DNA of 22,381 nucleotides from JBPOIS01 sp052034295 (GTDB lineage Bacteria; Pseudomonadota; Gammaproteobacteria; Pseudomonadales; Moraxellaceae): NCBI GenBank assembly GCA_052034295.1, contig JBPOIS010000201.1:1-22381 (forward strand), written 5' to 3'. This document shows positions 15,690 through 22,167 of the stretch, in pieces. The notes beneath the pieces are model-generated. The model saw only the letters and a program-made list of their open reading frames with translations. It made no database searches and was not told where the DNA came from. The stretch's first letter is position 1, and each line of letters starts with the position of its first letter. Made by a program: the position numbers and the translations under genes.

Positions 15690-15723
15690 AAAAAAAAGCC
15701 TCCGCAGCGCGGGGGCTTTTTTT
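15690..15723 (+). terminator. Rho-independent terminator of ppiD
   Basis: GCCTCCGC pairs with GCGGGGGC around AGC, preceded by eight A residues and followed by seven T residues. It could work in both directions, but only ppiD reads into it from nearby. Confidence 0.95.
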
Positions 15724-16071
15724 ATGCTGGACGTTGCCTGGGACTGGCGGTGCATGGATGGGCAGAGTAGCCACGCATGGTCGACCAAAGCCAGATCGCC
15801 ATACAGCAACGTGAGGACAACGTCTGGGTCTGGTGTCATTTTCATTATTTAACATAATATACATTATGCGACATTAGAGACTGCGTATTTTTGTGGTGCC
15901 CTGGCGGGACCTGAATCAGCCCAAAACTGCCACATTGCCTGAGCCTATTAGCTTGGCCGTGCTGGTGTGGAAAAATCCGCTCCAGCGGCACCGGGGTTCT
16001 TGCCGGACACCATGCCAATTCGGCACAATTCACGGTTTGCTGATGTTGTCCCGTTTGACTGGAGGCTGGCC
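15724..16071. other. 348-bp intergenic region containing the dif-like site
   Basis: This stretch has no convincing gene. It contains the dif-like site (15847-15874) within an AT-rich island (about 15837-15880) in otherwise GC-rich DNA. A possible promoter for the DUF2058 gene is TTGCCG (16000-16005), 18 bases, CACAAT (16024-16029), which is weak. Nothing else was recognised; there are no transposon ends or integrase remnants. Confidence 0.7.
15847..15874 (-). other. dif: dif: XerC/XerD chromosome-dimer resolution site
   Basis: Read on the minus strand the 28 bp have three parts: an XerC arm ATGTCGCATAA (15874-15864), a 6-bp centre TGTATA (15863-15858), and an XerD arm TTATGTTAAAT (15857-15847). 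Compared from memory with E. coli dif, the last 24 bases are identical, including the whole centre and XerD arm; the four differences are all at the outer end of the XerC arm, which is the part that varies between species. It sits in a non-coding gap of a chromosomal housekeeping region, which favours the true terminus dif rather than a plasmid pdif or a mobile-element copy. XerC and XerD recombine here with FtsK to resolve chromosome dimers. Confidence 0.93.
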
Positions 16072-16632
16072 ATGGCCAAACCCGCTGCACCCAAAAATGC
16101 CCTGCAGGCCCAGCTGCTCAAGGCTGGTCTGACCAACCAGCAAAAGCTGGCCAAGACCAACCGCCAGCACCAGCACGAACACAACACCGGCACCGCGCAG
16201 CAGGAACAACAGGCGCTGGCGGCCAAGATTGCCGCCGATCAGGCGCAGAAGCTGGAACGCGATCGCCAGCTGGCCGCCCAGCAAAAAGCCGAACGCGAAG
16301 AAAAAGCCATTGATGCCGCCGTCCGGCAAATGCTCGACCAGCACAGATTGCAGGACACCCAGGGCGATCAGGCCTATCAGTTCATTGATCAGGGCAAGGT
16401 CAAAAAAATCCACGTCAAACCGGCGCTGTTTGAAAAAATCGTCGCCGGACACGTCTGTGTGGCCCGGCAGGAGGGCCGCTACGTGCTGTTGCCCCGGCCA
16501 CTGGCGGAAAAAATCGCTGAAAAACGACCCCAGGTGATCGTGGTGCGCAATCAGCCTGCTGCCCAGACCAGCGCCGTGGCCGAGGATGATCCCTATGCGG
16601 CCTTTGTCATTCCCGATGACCTGATGTGGTAA
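16072..16632 (+). CDS. yaiL: DUF2058 (YaiL-family) protein
   Basis: A 186-aa cytoplasmic, highly charged protein. The N-terminus NALQAQLLKAGLTNQQKLAK is typical of the family. A long glutamine/lysine-rich helix follows (about residues 35-90), then the globular part with YQFIDQGKVKKIHV and GRYVLLPRPLAEKIAEK, and an acidic end (DDPYAAFVIPDDLMW). E. coli YaiL is about 179 aa. Its function is not established. The start at 16072 is well supported by GGAGG 7 bases upstream; an open extension of 35 codons upstream is not family-like. The gene converges on the SRPBCC gene with only 18 bp between the stops and no visible terminator. Confidence 0.88.
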   Translation: MAKPAAPKNALQAQLLKAGLTNQQKLAKTNRQHQHEHNTGTAQQEQQALAAKIAADQAQKLERDRQLAAQQKAEREEKAIDAAVRQMLDQHRLQDTQGDQAYQFIDQGKVKKIHVKPALFEKIVAGHVCVARQEGRYVLLPRPLAEKIAEKRPQVIVVRNQPAAQTSAVAEDDPYAAFVIPDDLMW

Positions 16633-16650
16633 AAATCTGCGTCTGACCGG

Positions 16651-17112
16651 TTAGCCCAGCGGCTGGCGTTGGTGTTGCTGTGCCTGTTCCGCCGCAAAGG
16701 CAATGCCCTCCAGCGCCCCCGCCATGAACGCCTGCCAGCTCGGCTGCCACCAGCGCCAGCCGAGCTGGGCCAGATGACTCAGCGGCATGACCTGGATCTG
16801 CAATTGGCTGTGCTGCGGCGTATCCCCCGGCTGCACCCGCATCAGCACCTGTAGCCGCAACCCCGGCAGGCGCAACTGGCATCCAAGCGCCTGCGGTGGA
16901 TGCCACTGGCTGATTTCCAGTCGCCAGCGCACCGAGGGCCACCGCTGTAGATACAGCAATCCGGTCACCCCCGGACTGGGCTGATGTTCCAGTTCGGCAA
17001 AATGCACCTGTCGGTTCCACATGCGCCAGCCGCCCACATCACCGAGCAGCTCAAACAGCAGCGCCGGACTGGCAGCAATCTGCGCCGTTTGTTCAATCAG
17101 CCAGTGCTGCAT
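16651..17112 (-). CDS. SRPBCC-superfamily protein (polyketide cyclase/dehydrase-like)
   Basis: A 153-aa protein with the START/Bet v 1-like pattern: an N-terminal strand HWLIEQTAQIAASPALLFELLGD, then WRMWNRQVHF, central beta strands (WRLEISQWHP, LRLQVLMRVQPGD) and a long C-terminal helix (SWQAFMAGALEGIAFAAEQ). Such folds bind hydrophobic ligands, but the substrate here is unknown. The ATG at 17112 has AGGAG 8 bases upstream; a GTG at 17121 overlaps that ribosome binding site and is less likely. It lies 26 bp after pyrF and is probably in the same transcript. Confidence 0.65.
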   Translation of the reverse strand: MQHWLIEQTAQIAASPALLFELLGDVGGWRMWNRQVHFAELEHQPSPGVTGLLYLQRWPSVRWRLEISQWHPPQALGCQLRLPGLRLQVLMRVQPGDTPQHSQLQIQVMPLSHLAQLGWRWWQPSWQAFMAGALEGIAFAAEQAQQHQRQPLG

Positions 17113-17138
17113 GGGATGCACTCCTGTGGCGGGCTGCG

Positions 17139-17834
17139 TCAGAACCCGGCAGCCGCCAGCTGCTGACGGATACCCTGCAGCTGCTGCAGCGGTGAATCGG
17201 CCTTGGTGATCGGTCGGCCAATCACCAGATGCGTGGCACCATTGCGCATCGCGTCCACCGGGGTGACGATGCGGTGCTGGTCATCCTGCGCGGCGTCGGC
17301 AGGCCGGATGCCCGGCGTCACCAGCACAAACCCAGCGCCCAGCATGGCGCGCAGCAGCGGTGCTTCCTGGGCCGAACACACCACACCATGCAGACCACAG
17401 TCCTGAGTCAGCCGGGCCAGACCCAGCACCTGCTGGGCGGTGGACTGCCCCACCCCCACCTCCTGCAGGTCGGTTTCGGTCATGGAGGTCAACACCGTGA
17501 CCGCAATCAACTGGGTGTCGTAGCCGGACTCGCGCAGGCGCGTTGCGGTGGTGGTCAGCATCTGCCGTCCGCCACTGGCATGTACATTCACCATCCAGAC
17601 CCCCAGATCTGCCGCCGCCAGCACCGCCTGTGCGGTGGTGTTGGGGATGTCATGGAATTTCAGGTCCAGAAACACCTCAAAGCCGCGCCCCTGCACCAGC
17701 CGCACCATCTGTGGGCCAAAATGGGTGAACAATTCCTTGCCGATCTTCACCCGGCACAGCGCGGGATCCAGTTGATCCAGCAAAGACAGAGCGGCCGTCT
17801 CGCTGGCCACATCCAGAGCAACAATAATGGACAA
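17139..17834 (-). CDS. pyrF: Orotidine 5'-phosphate decarboxylase
   Basis: The last step of UMP synthesis, OMP to UMP plus CO2. It is 231 aa, slightly shorter than E. coli (245). Active-site residues are D8 (VALD), K30 (RVKIG), and D57, K59 and D62 in FLDLKFHDIPNT. The phosphate-binding segments TPGIRP and VIGRPIT are present. The only reasonable start is TTG at 17834, giving MSIIVALD: no ATG or GTG lies upstream before an in-frame stop at 17861, and AGGA sits 9 bases before the TTG. It is 24 bp downstream of lapA, with lapB, present at this point in E. coli, missing. Confidence 0.96.
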   Translation of the reverse strand: MSIIVALDVASETAALSLLDQLDPALCRVKIGKELFTHFGPQMVRLVQGRGFEVFLDLKFHDIPNTTAQAVLAAADLGVWMVNVHASGGRQMLTTTATRLRESGYDTQLIAVTVLTSMTETDLQEVGVGQSTAQQVLGLARLTQDCGLHGVVCSAQEAPLLRAMLGAGFVLVTPGIRPADAAQDDQHRIVTPVDAMRNGATHLVIGRPITKADSPLQQLQGIRQQLAAAGF

Positions 17835-17858
17835 AACGAAATTTCCTGTCTCAGGGGT

Positions 17859-18224
17859 TCAAGGGGTGTGGTCTTGATCCAGTGGCTCGCCCTTCTGTGG
17901 CTGCGCCACCAGCGGCACGGGTTTCTGGGCGGCGGCGGCAGCGGCGGCAGTCGCCGCCTGAATGTGCCGGGCGCGGGCCTGTTCCAGCTCTTTGTTGAGC
18001 CGGGAAATTTCCCAGCGCATCTGAAACACCCGGAACAGCTGTAACCCCAGCAGCAGGCCCAGGGCAATGCCCAGCACCAGGGAAATGATCAGCAATACAC
18101 CCAGGTTCATGGCGGGAATCTGGGTGAAAATCAGATTGACCTGGGCCACTTCCTGGTTCATGATGACCAGTGCCAATGAATAGCCCAGCACCACCAGCAA
18201 TACAATCAACAAAACAAAGCGCAT
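17859..18224 (-). CDS. lapA: LapA (YciS)-family membrane protein
   Basis: A 121-aa inner-membrane protein. In E. coli, LapA works with LapB in controlling lipopolysaccharide synthesis through LpxC turnover. There are two hydrophobic helices, at about residues 2-22 and 41-66. The conserved N-terminal MNQEVAQVNL lies between them. A cytoplasmic coiled coil follows (RWEISRLNKELEQARAR), then a run of alanines and a proline/charged tail. It is somewhat longer than E. coli LapA (about 102 aa) because of that tail. The ATG at 18224 has AAGGAGAC about 8 bases upstream. It lies 42 bp after ihfB, the usual neighbour. Confidence 0.9.
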   Translation of the reverse strand: MRFVLLIVLLVVLGYSLALVIMNQEVAQVNLIFTQIPAMNLGVLLIISLVLGIALGLLLGLQLFRVFQMRWEISRLNKELEQARARHIQAATAAAAAAAQKPVPLVAQPQKGEPLDQDHTP

Positions 18225-18266
18225 TTTTTGCGTCTCCTTCAGCGGAGTCCCGCCAGTGCCTCAGGC

Positions 18267-18566
18267 TCAGGCAATCGAGTCATTGACTGCATCACGCAGG
18301 GCTTTGCCGGGTTTGAAATGGGGTACGGCCTTGGCGGTCACATACACCGATTCCCCGGTCTTGGGGTTACGGCCCAGACGCGGCTGGCGATGGTGCAGCG
18401 CAAAGCTGCCAAAACCACGGATTTCGATGCGCTTGCCCACGGCAAGTGTGGCCACCATCTGGTCCAGCATGGTTTTGACGCATTCTTCGATCTGAACTTC
18501 GCCGAACTGGTGCTGACGGCTGGCCATGCGGGTGACCAGGTCAGACTTGTTGAGGCTTTGCTCCAT
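18267..18566 (-). CDS. ihfB: Integration host factor, beta subunit
   Basis: A 99-aa HU/IHF-fold protein that pairs with IhfA to bind and sharply bend specific DNA sites. N-terminal SLNKSDLVTRMA, the GFGSFALHHR core (51-60) and the intercalating arm GRNPKTGE (65-72) are present. The QFGEVQIEECVKTMLDQM helix and placement after rpsA indicate the beta subunit rather than HU. The ATG at 18566 has GGAGAA about 7 bases upstream. It starts only 16 bp after the T tract of the rpsA terminator, so it depends on read-through or on a promoter overlapping that hairpin. The sequence shows no obvious one. Confidence 0.95.
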   Translation of the reverse strand: MEQSLNKSDLVTRMASRQHQFGEVQIEECVKTMLDQMVATLAVGKRIEIRGFGSFALHHRQPRLGRNPKTGESVYVTAKAVPHFKPGKALRDAVNDSIA

Positions 18567-18582
18567 GATGTTTCTCCAGGTC

Positions 18583-18614
18583 AAAAAAAGGGCAGATCCC
18601 TGACCTGCCCTTTT
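18583..18614 (-). terminator. Rho-independent terminator of rpsA
   Basis: AAAAGGGCAG pairs with CTGCCCTTTT on the minus strand around a 9-base loop, within a T-rich run of seven. It lies between the rpsA stop (18650) and ihfB. It is probably partial, because ihfB, lapA and pyrF follow closely. Confidence 0.88.
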
Positions 18615-18649
18615 CCAAAGTTACATTCCAGACTGTGATCAGACCAGAA

Positions 18650-20329
18650 TTACTTCAGCTGTGCCTTGATCAGGTCACCAATGGTTTTCGGGCCGCTGCT
18701 CTGCTGCGCGCTGTTGTTGCGCAGGTTGTTCATGGCCTCACGCTCATCCGCTTCATCCTTGGCCTTGATGGACAGGTTCAGGGTGCGCGACTTGCGATCC
18801 ACATTGATGATTTTGGCTTCGATTTCCTGACCGACCGACAGATACTTGGTGGCATCTTCGACGCGGTCACGGTTGATTTCCGAAGCTTTCAGGGTGGCTT
18901 CAACGTCATCCGCCAGCTTGACGGTGGCGCCACGGGCATCCACTGCTGTGACCACGCCCTTGACCAGTGCACCGCGCTCGTTGGCGGACAGGTAGTCATT
19001 GAACGGGTCGCTGTTCAGCTGTTTGATGCCCAGGCTGATACGGTTCTGTTCGGCATCAACCGACAGGACCACAGCATCCACGGTGTCGCCTTTCTTGTAA
19101 CGGCGGATGGCTTCTTCGCCCTGCTCGTTCCAGGAAATGTCGGACAGGTAAACCAGACCATCAATGCCGCCCGGCAGGCCAATGAAGATGCCGAAGTCGG
19201 TGATGGACTTGATGGTGCCCTGAACGCGATCACCTTTTTCGTGGCTCTTGGCAAACTCTTCCCACGGGTTGGCGCGGGTTTGCTTGATGCCCAGGCTGAT
19301 GCGGCGACGCTCTTCATCCACATCCAGAACCATGACATTCACTTCATCGCCGATCTGTACGACTTTGGATGGGTGAATGTTTTTGTTGGTGTGGTCCATT
19401 TCGGAGACGTGCACCAGACCCTCGACGCCTTCAGCGATTTCGGCAAAGCAGCCGTAGTCGGTCAGGTTGGTGACGCGGGCCTTGACGATGGAGCCTTTCG
19501 GATAGCGGCTCATGATGGCCATCCAGGGATCTTCACCCAGCTGCTTCAGGCCCAGGCTGACGCGGTTGCGCTCGCGGTCGAACTTCAGCACCTTGACGGT
19601 GACATCCTGACCCACTTCCACGACTTCGGACGGGTGCTTGATGCGCTTCCAGGCCATGTCGGTGATGTGCAGCAGGCCATCGATACCGCCCAGATCCACG
19701 AACGCGCCGTAGTCGGTCAGGTTCTTGATGGTGCCCGGAACGATCTGGCCTTCTTCCAGCTTGGACAGCAGCTCTTCACGCTCGGCAGAGCTGGAGGCTT
19801 CCATCACGGCGCGGCGGCTGACCACCACGTTGTTGCGCTTGGCGTCCAGTTTGATGACCTTGAATTCCAGGTCCTGGCCTTCCAGGTGGGTGGTGTCGCG
19901 GATCGGACGGGTGTCAACCAGCGAGCCCGGCAGGAACGCACGGACCGGGCCGATATCGACCGTGAAGCCGCCCTTGACCTTGCCGGAGATGACGCCGGTG
20001 ACGATTTCCTGATTTTCGAAAATCTTTTCCAGCTTGGTCCAGGTCTCCGCGCGCTTGGCTTTTTCACGCGACAGCAGGGTCTGGCCCATGCCGTTGTCGA
20101 GGGCTTCGACCACCACGTCAACCTGGTCGCCGATAGCCACTTCCAGCTCGCGCTGGTCGTTCAGAAATTCGCTGCGGGCCACCACGCCTTCGGATTTCAG
20201 GCCGGTGTCCACGGTAACCCAGTCACTGTCGATGTTGACCACAGTTCCCGAAATCACTGCACCCTTCTCGACATCCAGTCCCTTGCCCTGCAGGCTTTCT
20301 TCAAAAAGGGCGGCAAAAGATTCCATCAT
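18650..20329 (-). CDS. rpsA: 30S ribosomal protein S1
   Basis: A 559-aa mRNA-binding ribosomal protein (E. coli 557 aa) made of six S1/OB-fold repeats. Domains 1-2, which hold it on the ribosome, run to about residue 180 (GVISGKVKGGFTVDIGPVRAFLPGS). Domains 3-6 follow, with the repeated patterns NLTDYGAFVDLGGIDGLLH, NLTDYGCFAEIAEGVEGLVH and SITDFGIFIGLPGGIDGLV. Start MMESFAALFEESL matches the family; the ATG at 20329 is used, and a second lies at 20326. The leader has only a weak AGAG and a stem-loop upstream, in keeping with the unusual start regions and self-regulation known for rpsA. It follows cmk after 108 bp, the standard arrangement. Confidence 0.98.
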   Translation of the reverse strand: MMESFAALFEESLQGKGLDVEKGAVISGTVVNIDSDWVTVDTGLKSEGVVARSEFLNDQRELEVAIGDQVDVVVEALDNGMGQTLLSREKAKRAETWTKLEKIFENQEIVTGVISGKVKGGFTVDIGPVRAFLPGSLVDTRPIRDTTHLEGQDLEFKVIKLDAKRNNVVVSRRAVMEASSSAEREELLSKLEEGQIVPGTIKNLTDYGAFVDLGGIDGLLHITDMAWKRIKHPSEVVEVGQDVTVKVLKFDRERNRVSLGLKQLGEDPWMAIMSRYPKGSIVKARVTNLTDYGCFAEIAEGVEGLVHVSEMDHTNKNIHPSKVVQIGDEVNVMVLDVDEERRRISLGIKQTRANPWEEFAKSHEKGDRVQGTIKSITDFGIFIGLPGGIDGLVYLSDISWNEQGEEAIRRYKKGDTVDAVVLSVDAEQNRISLGIKQLNSDPFNDYLSANERGALVKGVVTAVDARGATVKLADDVEATLKASEINRDRVEDATKYLSVGQEIEAKIINVDRKSRTLNLSIKAKDEADEREAMNNLRNNSAQQSSGPKTIGDLIKAQLK

Positions 20330-20347
20330 GTTAGGCTCTACACAAAA

Positions 20348-20370
20348 CCGTATCCGGCCAGGCCATACGG
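20348..20370 (-). promoter_or_regulatory. Stem-loop in the rpsA leader
   Basis: CCGTAT pairs with ATACGG across an 11-base GC-rich interior that can pair partly. It lies 18 bases upstream of the rpsA start. Leader hairpins take part in S1 autoregulation in E. coli; a like role here is an inference. Confidence 0.45.
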
Positions 20371-20437
20371 GAGGGGGTTAAGTGGCGGGGTGCGATCTGG
20401 AAATCCTGGCCGATCGACCACCACCACTGTCAAAAAA

Positions 20438-21121
20438 TCAGGCTAAAGCCGGCAGCTTCTGGACGATGTATTGCCGGATGGTGTCGAGCACCGTGGCAAT
20501 GTCCATTGTGGAGCTGTCGATCAGCAGGGCGTCTTCTGCAGGCCGGAGTGGCGCGACTGCCCTGGACATGTCGCGGTGATCCCGGGCCTGCAGGTCGGCC
20601 AAAATGTCGTCAAGATTAACATCGATGCCCATGCCTTTCAACTGCAGGAAGCGGCGCATGGCGCGGGCTTCGGCACTGGCGGTGAGGTAGATTTTCACCG
20701 GCGCATCCGGAAACACCACCGTGCCCATGTCGCGACCGTCGGCCACCAGACCCGGTGACTGGGCACAATCCCGCTGCCAGGCCATCAGGCTGTCCCGCAC
20801 GGCCGGAAACGCGGCAACCATTGAGGCCCACGCCCCCACCTGTTCGGTGCGGATGTCGTCGGTGACCTCCTGCCCTTCCAGCCAGATGTGCAGCTGCTGC
20901 TGATCGTCGGTGCGGAACTGGATGTCCAGTTGGCGCGCGGCCTCCGCCAGCTGGGACTCGCACGGCTGATCCAGCCAGCCGCGGCTGCCGGCATACAGGC
21001 CCAGCAAACGATACAGGGCACCGGAATCCAGCAGGTGATAGCCATACTGGCTGGCCAGCCGGGCCGCAATGGTGCCTTTGCCGGAACCGCTGGGGCCATC
21101 CAGGGTAATCACGGGGATCAT
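20438..21121 (-). CDS. cmk: Cytidylate kinase
   Basis: Phosphorylates CMP and dCMP with ATP. It is 227 aa, the same length as in E. coli. The P-loop GPSGSGKGT is at residues 9-17, followed by LLDSGALYR for the nucleoside monophosphate and DGRDMGTVVFPDAP (about 128-141). The lid region LQARDHRDMSRAVAPLRPAEDA and the terminal IDSSTMDI are typical. Its ATG shares four bases (ATGA) with the stop of the SRPBCC gene upstream. rpsA follows. Confidence 0.97.
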   Translation of the reverse strand: MIPVITLDGPSGSGKGTIAARLASQYGYHLLDSGALYRLLGLYAGSRGWLDQPCESQLAEAARQLDIQFRTDDQQQLHIWLEGQEVTDDIRTEQVGAWASMVAAFPAVRDSLMAWQRDCAQSPGLVADGRDMGTVVFPDAPVKIYLTASAEARAMRRFLQLKGMGIDVNLDDILADLQARDHRDMSRAVAPLRPAEDALLIDSSTMDIATVLDTIRQYIVQKLPALA

Positions 21122-21546
21122 GCGCGGCGGGCCATCCGGGCCAGTCCGTCGGTCAGGGCCTTTTTCAGGACGGCCAGCATCACAGAAGCACTGAAGGGAA
21201 TCCGGCCTTCCAGCTCAATGGTGTAGCTCACCAGGGTTCCGGCATCCTTGGGGGTGAAACGCATCTCGCCACGGTGATGGCGGATCAGTGGGTTATTGAT
21301 GAGCTTGTATTCAATGCGCCGGTTGGGCTCAAAGGCGGTGATCTGCTCTGCAACCGGCTTGAACGGACCCACGCCCATGTGGCGCACGGAGCCGACACCA
21401 TCCGGGTGGCTGCCTTCGGTGGCGGTCTGTACCCGCTCGACCTGCAGCGGGGCAAACAGCTGATTCAGCTTGGCATGGGTGTCAAACCGGGCAAAAACCT
21501 GCTCAATCGGTGCATCAAAATACTGGCTGATCAGAATCTGGGGCAT
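21118..21546 (-). CDS. SRPBCC-superfamily protein (polyketide cyclase 2-like)
   Basis: A 142-aa protein with a Bet v 1/START-like layout: ILISQYFDAPIEQVFARFDTHAKLNQLF at the start, the GVGSVRHMGVGPFKPVAEQITAFEPNRRIEYKL strand pair, TLVSYTIELEGRIPF, and a C-terminal helix with KKALTDGLARMARRA. It belongs to a different subgroup from the SRPBCC gene at 16651. Its function is unknown; ligand binding is likely by fold. The start at 21546 (MPQILIS) is chosen by similarity, and the ribosome binding site is weak. A Met 14 codons upstream is possible but adds a cysteine-rich segment not seen in the family. It overlaps cmk by 4 bp. Confidence 0.7.
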   Translation of the reverse strand: MPQILISQYFDAPIEQVFARFDTHAKLNQLFAPLQVERVQTATEGSHPDGVGSVRHMGVGPFKPVAEQITAFEPNRRIEYKLINNPLIRHHRGEMRFTPKDAGTLVSYTIELEGRIPFSASVMLAVLKKALTDGLARMARRA

Positions 21547-21623
21547 CGCGGGTACGTCACAGTGGCAAAAAAAACAGTCACGGATCATAGCATGGTGGCC
21601 TGTCCCTGCGGCATGGCCTGTGT

Positions 21624-22100
21624 TTATTTTTGCTGCTGGCGGCGCTGCCGGAAAAACTGCTGCAGCAATGCCCTGCTCTGCGCTTCCAGCACCCCGCCCC
21701 CGAAGCGGAAAAAATGATTGTAGAACTGCTGGCCATCCAGTAGCTGACGGGCACTGACCAGTGAGCCCGCGCGCGGCTCGTACGCCGCAAAAATCACCTG
21801 ATCGACCCGGGCATGGATCAGTGCACCCACACACATGGTGCACGGTTCCAGCGTCACATACAGGGTGGTACCTGGCGGCAATCGGTAGTTGTTCAGCTGC
21901 TGGCAGGCCTGCCGCAGGGCGACGATTTCGGCATGGGCGCTGGGGTCGTGGGCACTGATGGGCTGGTTGTACCCGGCCCCGATCACCTGCCCCTCATGAA
22001 CCAGCACGGCCCCCACCGGTACTTCGCCCTGTTGCTGGCCCTGTTTGGCCTGTGCCAGTGCGAGCTGCATCCAGTCTTCAGCTGAGGGGTTTGTATTCAT
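21624..22100 (-). CDS. tadA: tRNA-specific adenosine deaminase TadA
   Basis: Converts A34 to inosine in tRNA-Arg(ACG), an essential reaction in most bacteria. It is 158 aa. The zinc site is formed by H56 and the proton-shuttling E58 in HAE, with C87 and C90 in PCTMC. The substrate loop and C-terminal helix are normal (FNHFF-like YNHFFRFGGG). The ATG at 22100 gives MNTNPSAEDWMQLAL; its upstream AAGCAAG is a poor ribosome binding site. It lies 57 bp after the stop of the hydratase-family gene. Confidence 0.95.
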   Translation of the reverse strand: MNTNPSAEDWMQLALAQAKQGQQQGEVPVGAVLVHEGQVIGAGYNQPISAHDPSAHAEIVALRQACQQLNNYRLPPGTTLYVTLEPCTMCVGALIHARVDQVIFAAYEPRAGSLVSARQLLDGQQFYNHFFRFGGGVLEAQSRALLQQFFRQRRQQQK

Positions 22101-22150
22101 TCTTGCTTAGGCTATTTTGACATTGTGAACAGTGCGCCCACCGGGGATCG

Positions 22151-22167
22151 CCCGGCCTCAGGCCGGG
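22151..22167 (-). other. Hairpin centred on the stop codon of the hydratase-family gene
   Basis: CCCGGCC and GGCCGGG form a perfect 7-bp stem whose 3-base loop is the TGA stop codon itself (22160-22158). No T tract follows, so it is not a standard terminator; it may protect the 3' end or slow ribosomes. Confidence 0.5.

Noticed and set aside
15630..15845. 71-codon minus-strand reading frame beginning next to dif
   Set aside because: It starts 2 bp from the dif site, has no ribosome binding site, runs antisense through the ppiD terminator and into ppiD, and resembles no family.
15853..15868. CATAAT/ATTATG palindrome considered as a transcription-factor operator
   Set aside because: It is the core of the 28-bp dif match, which explains it better.
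18635..20446. 603-codon plus-strand reading frame opposite rpsA
   Set aside because: It is antisense to the clearly identified S1 protein and has shadow-frame composition; high GC makes long antisense frames common here.
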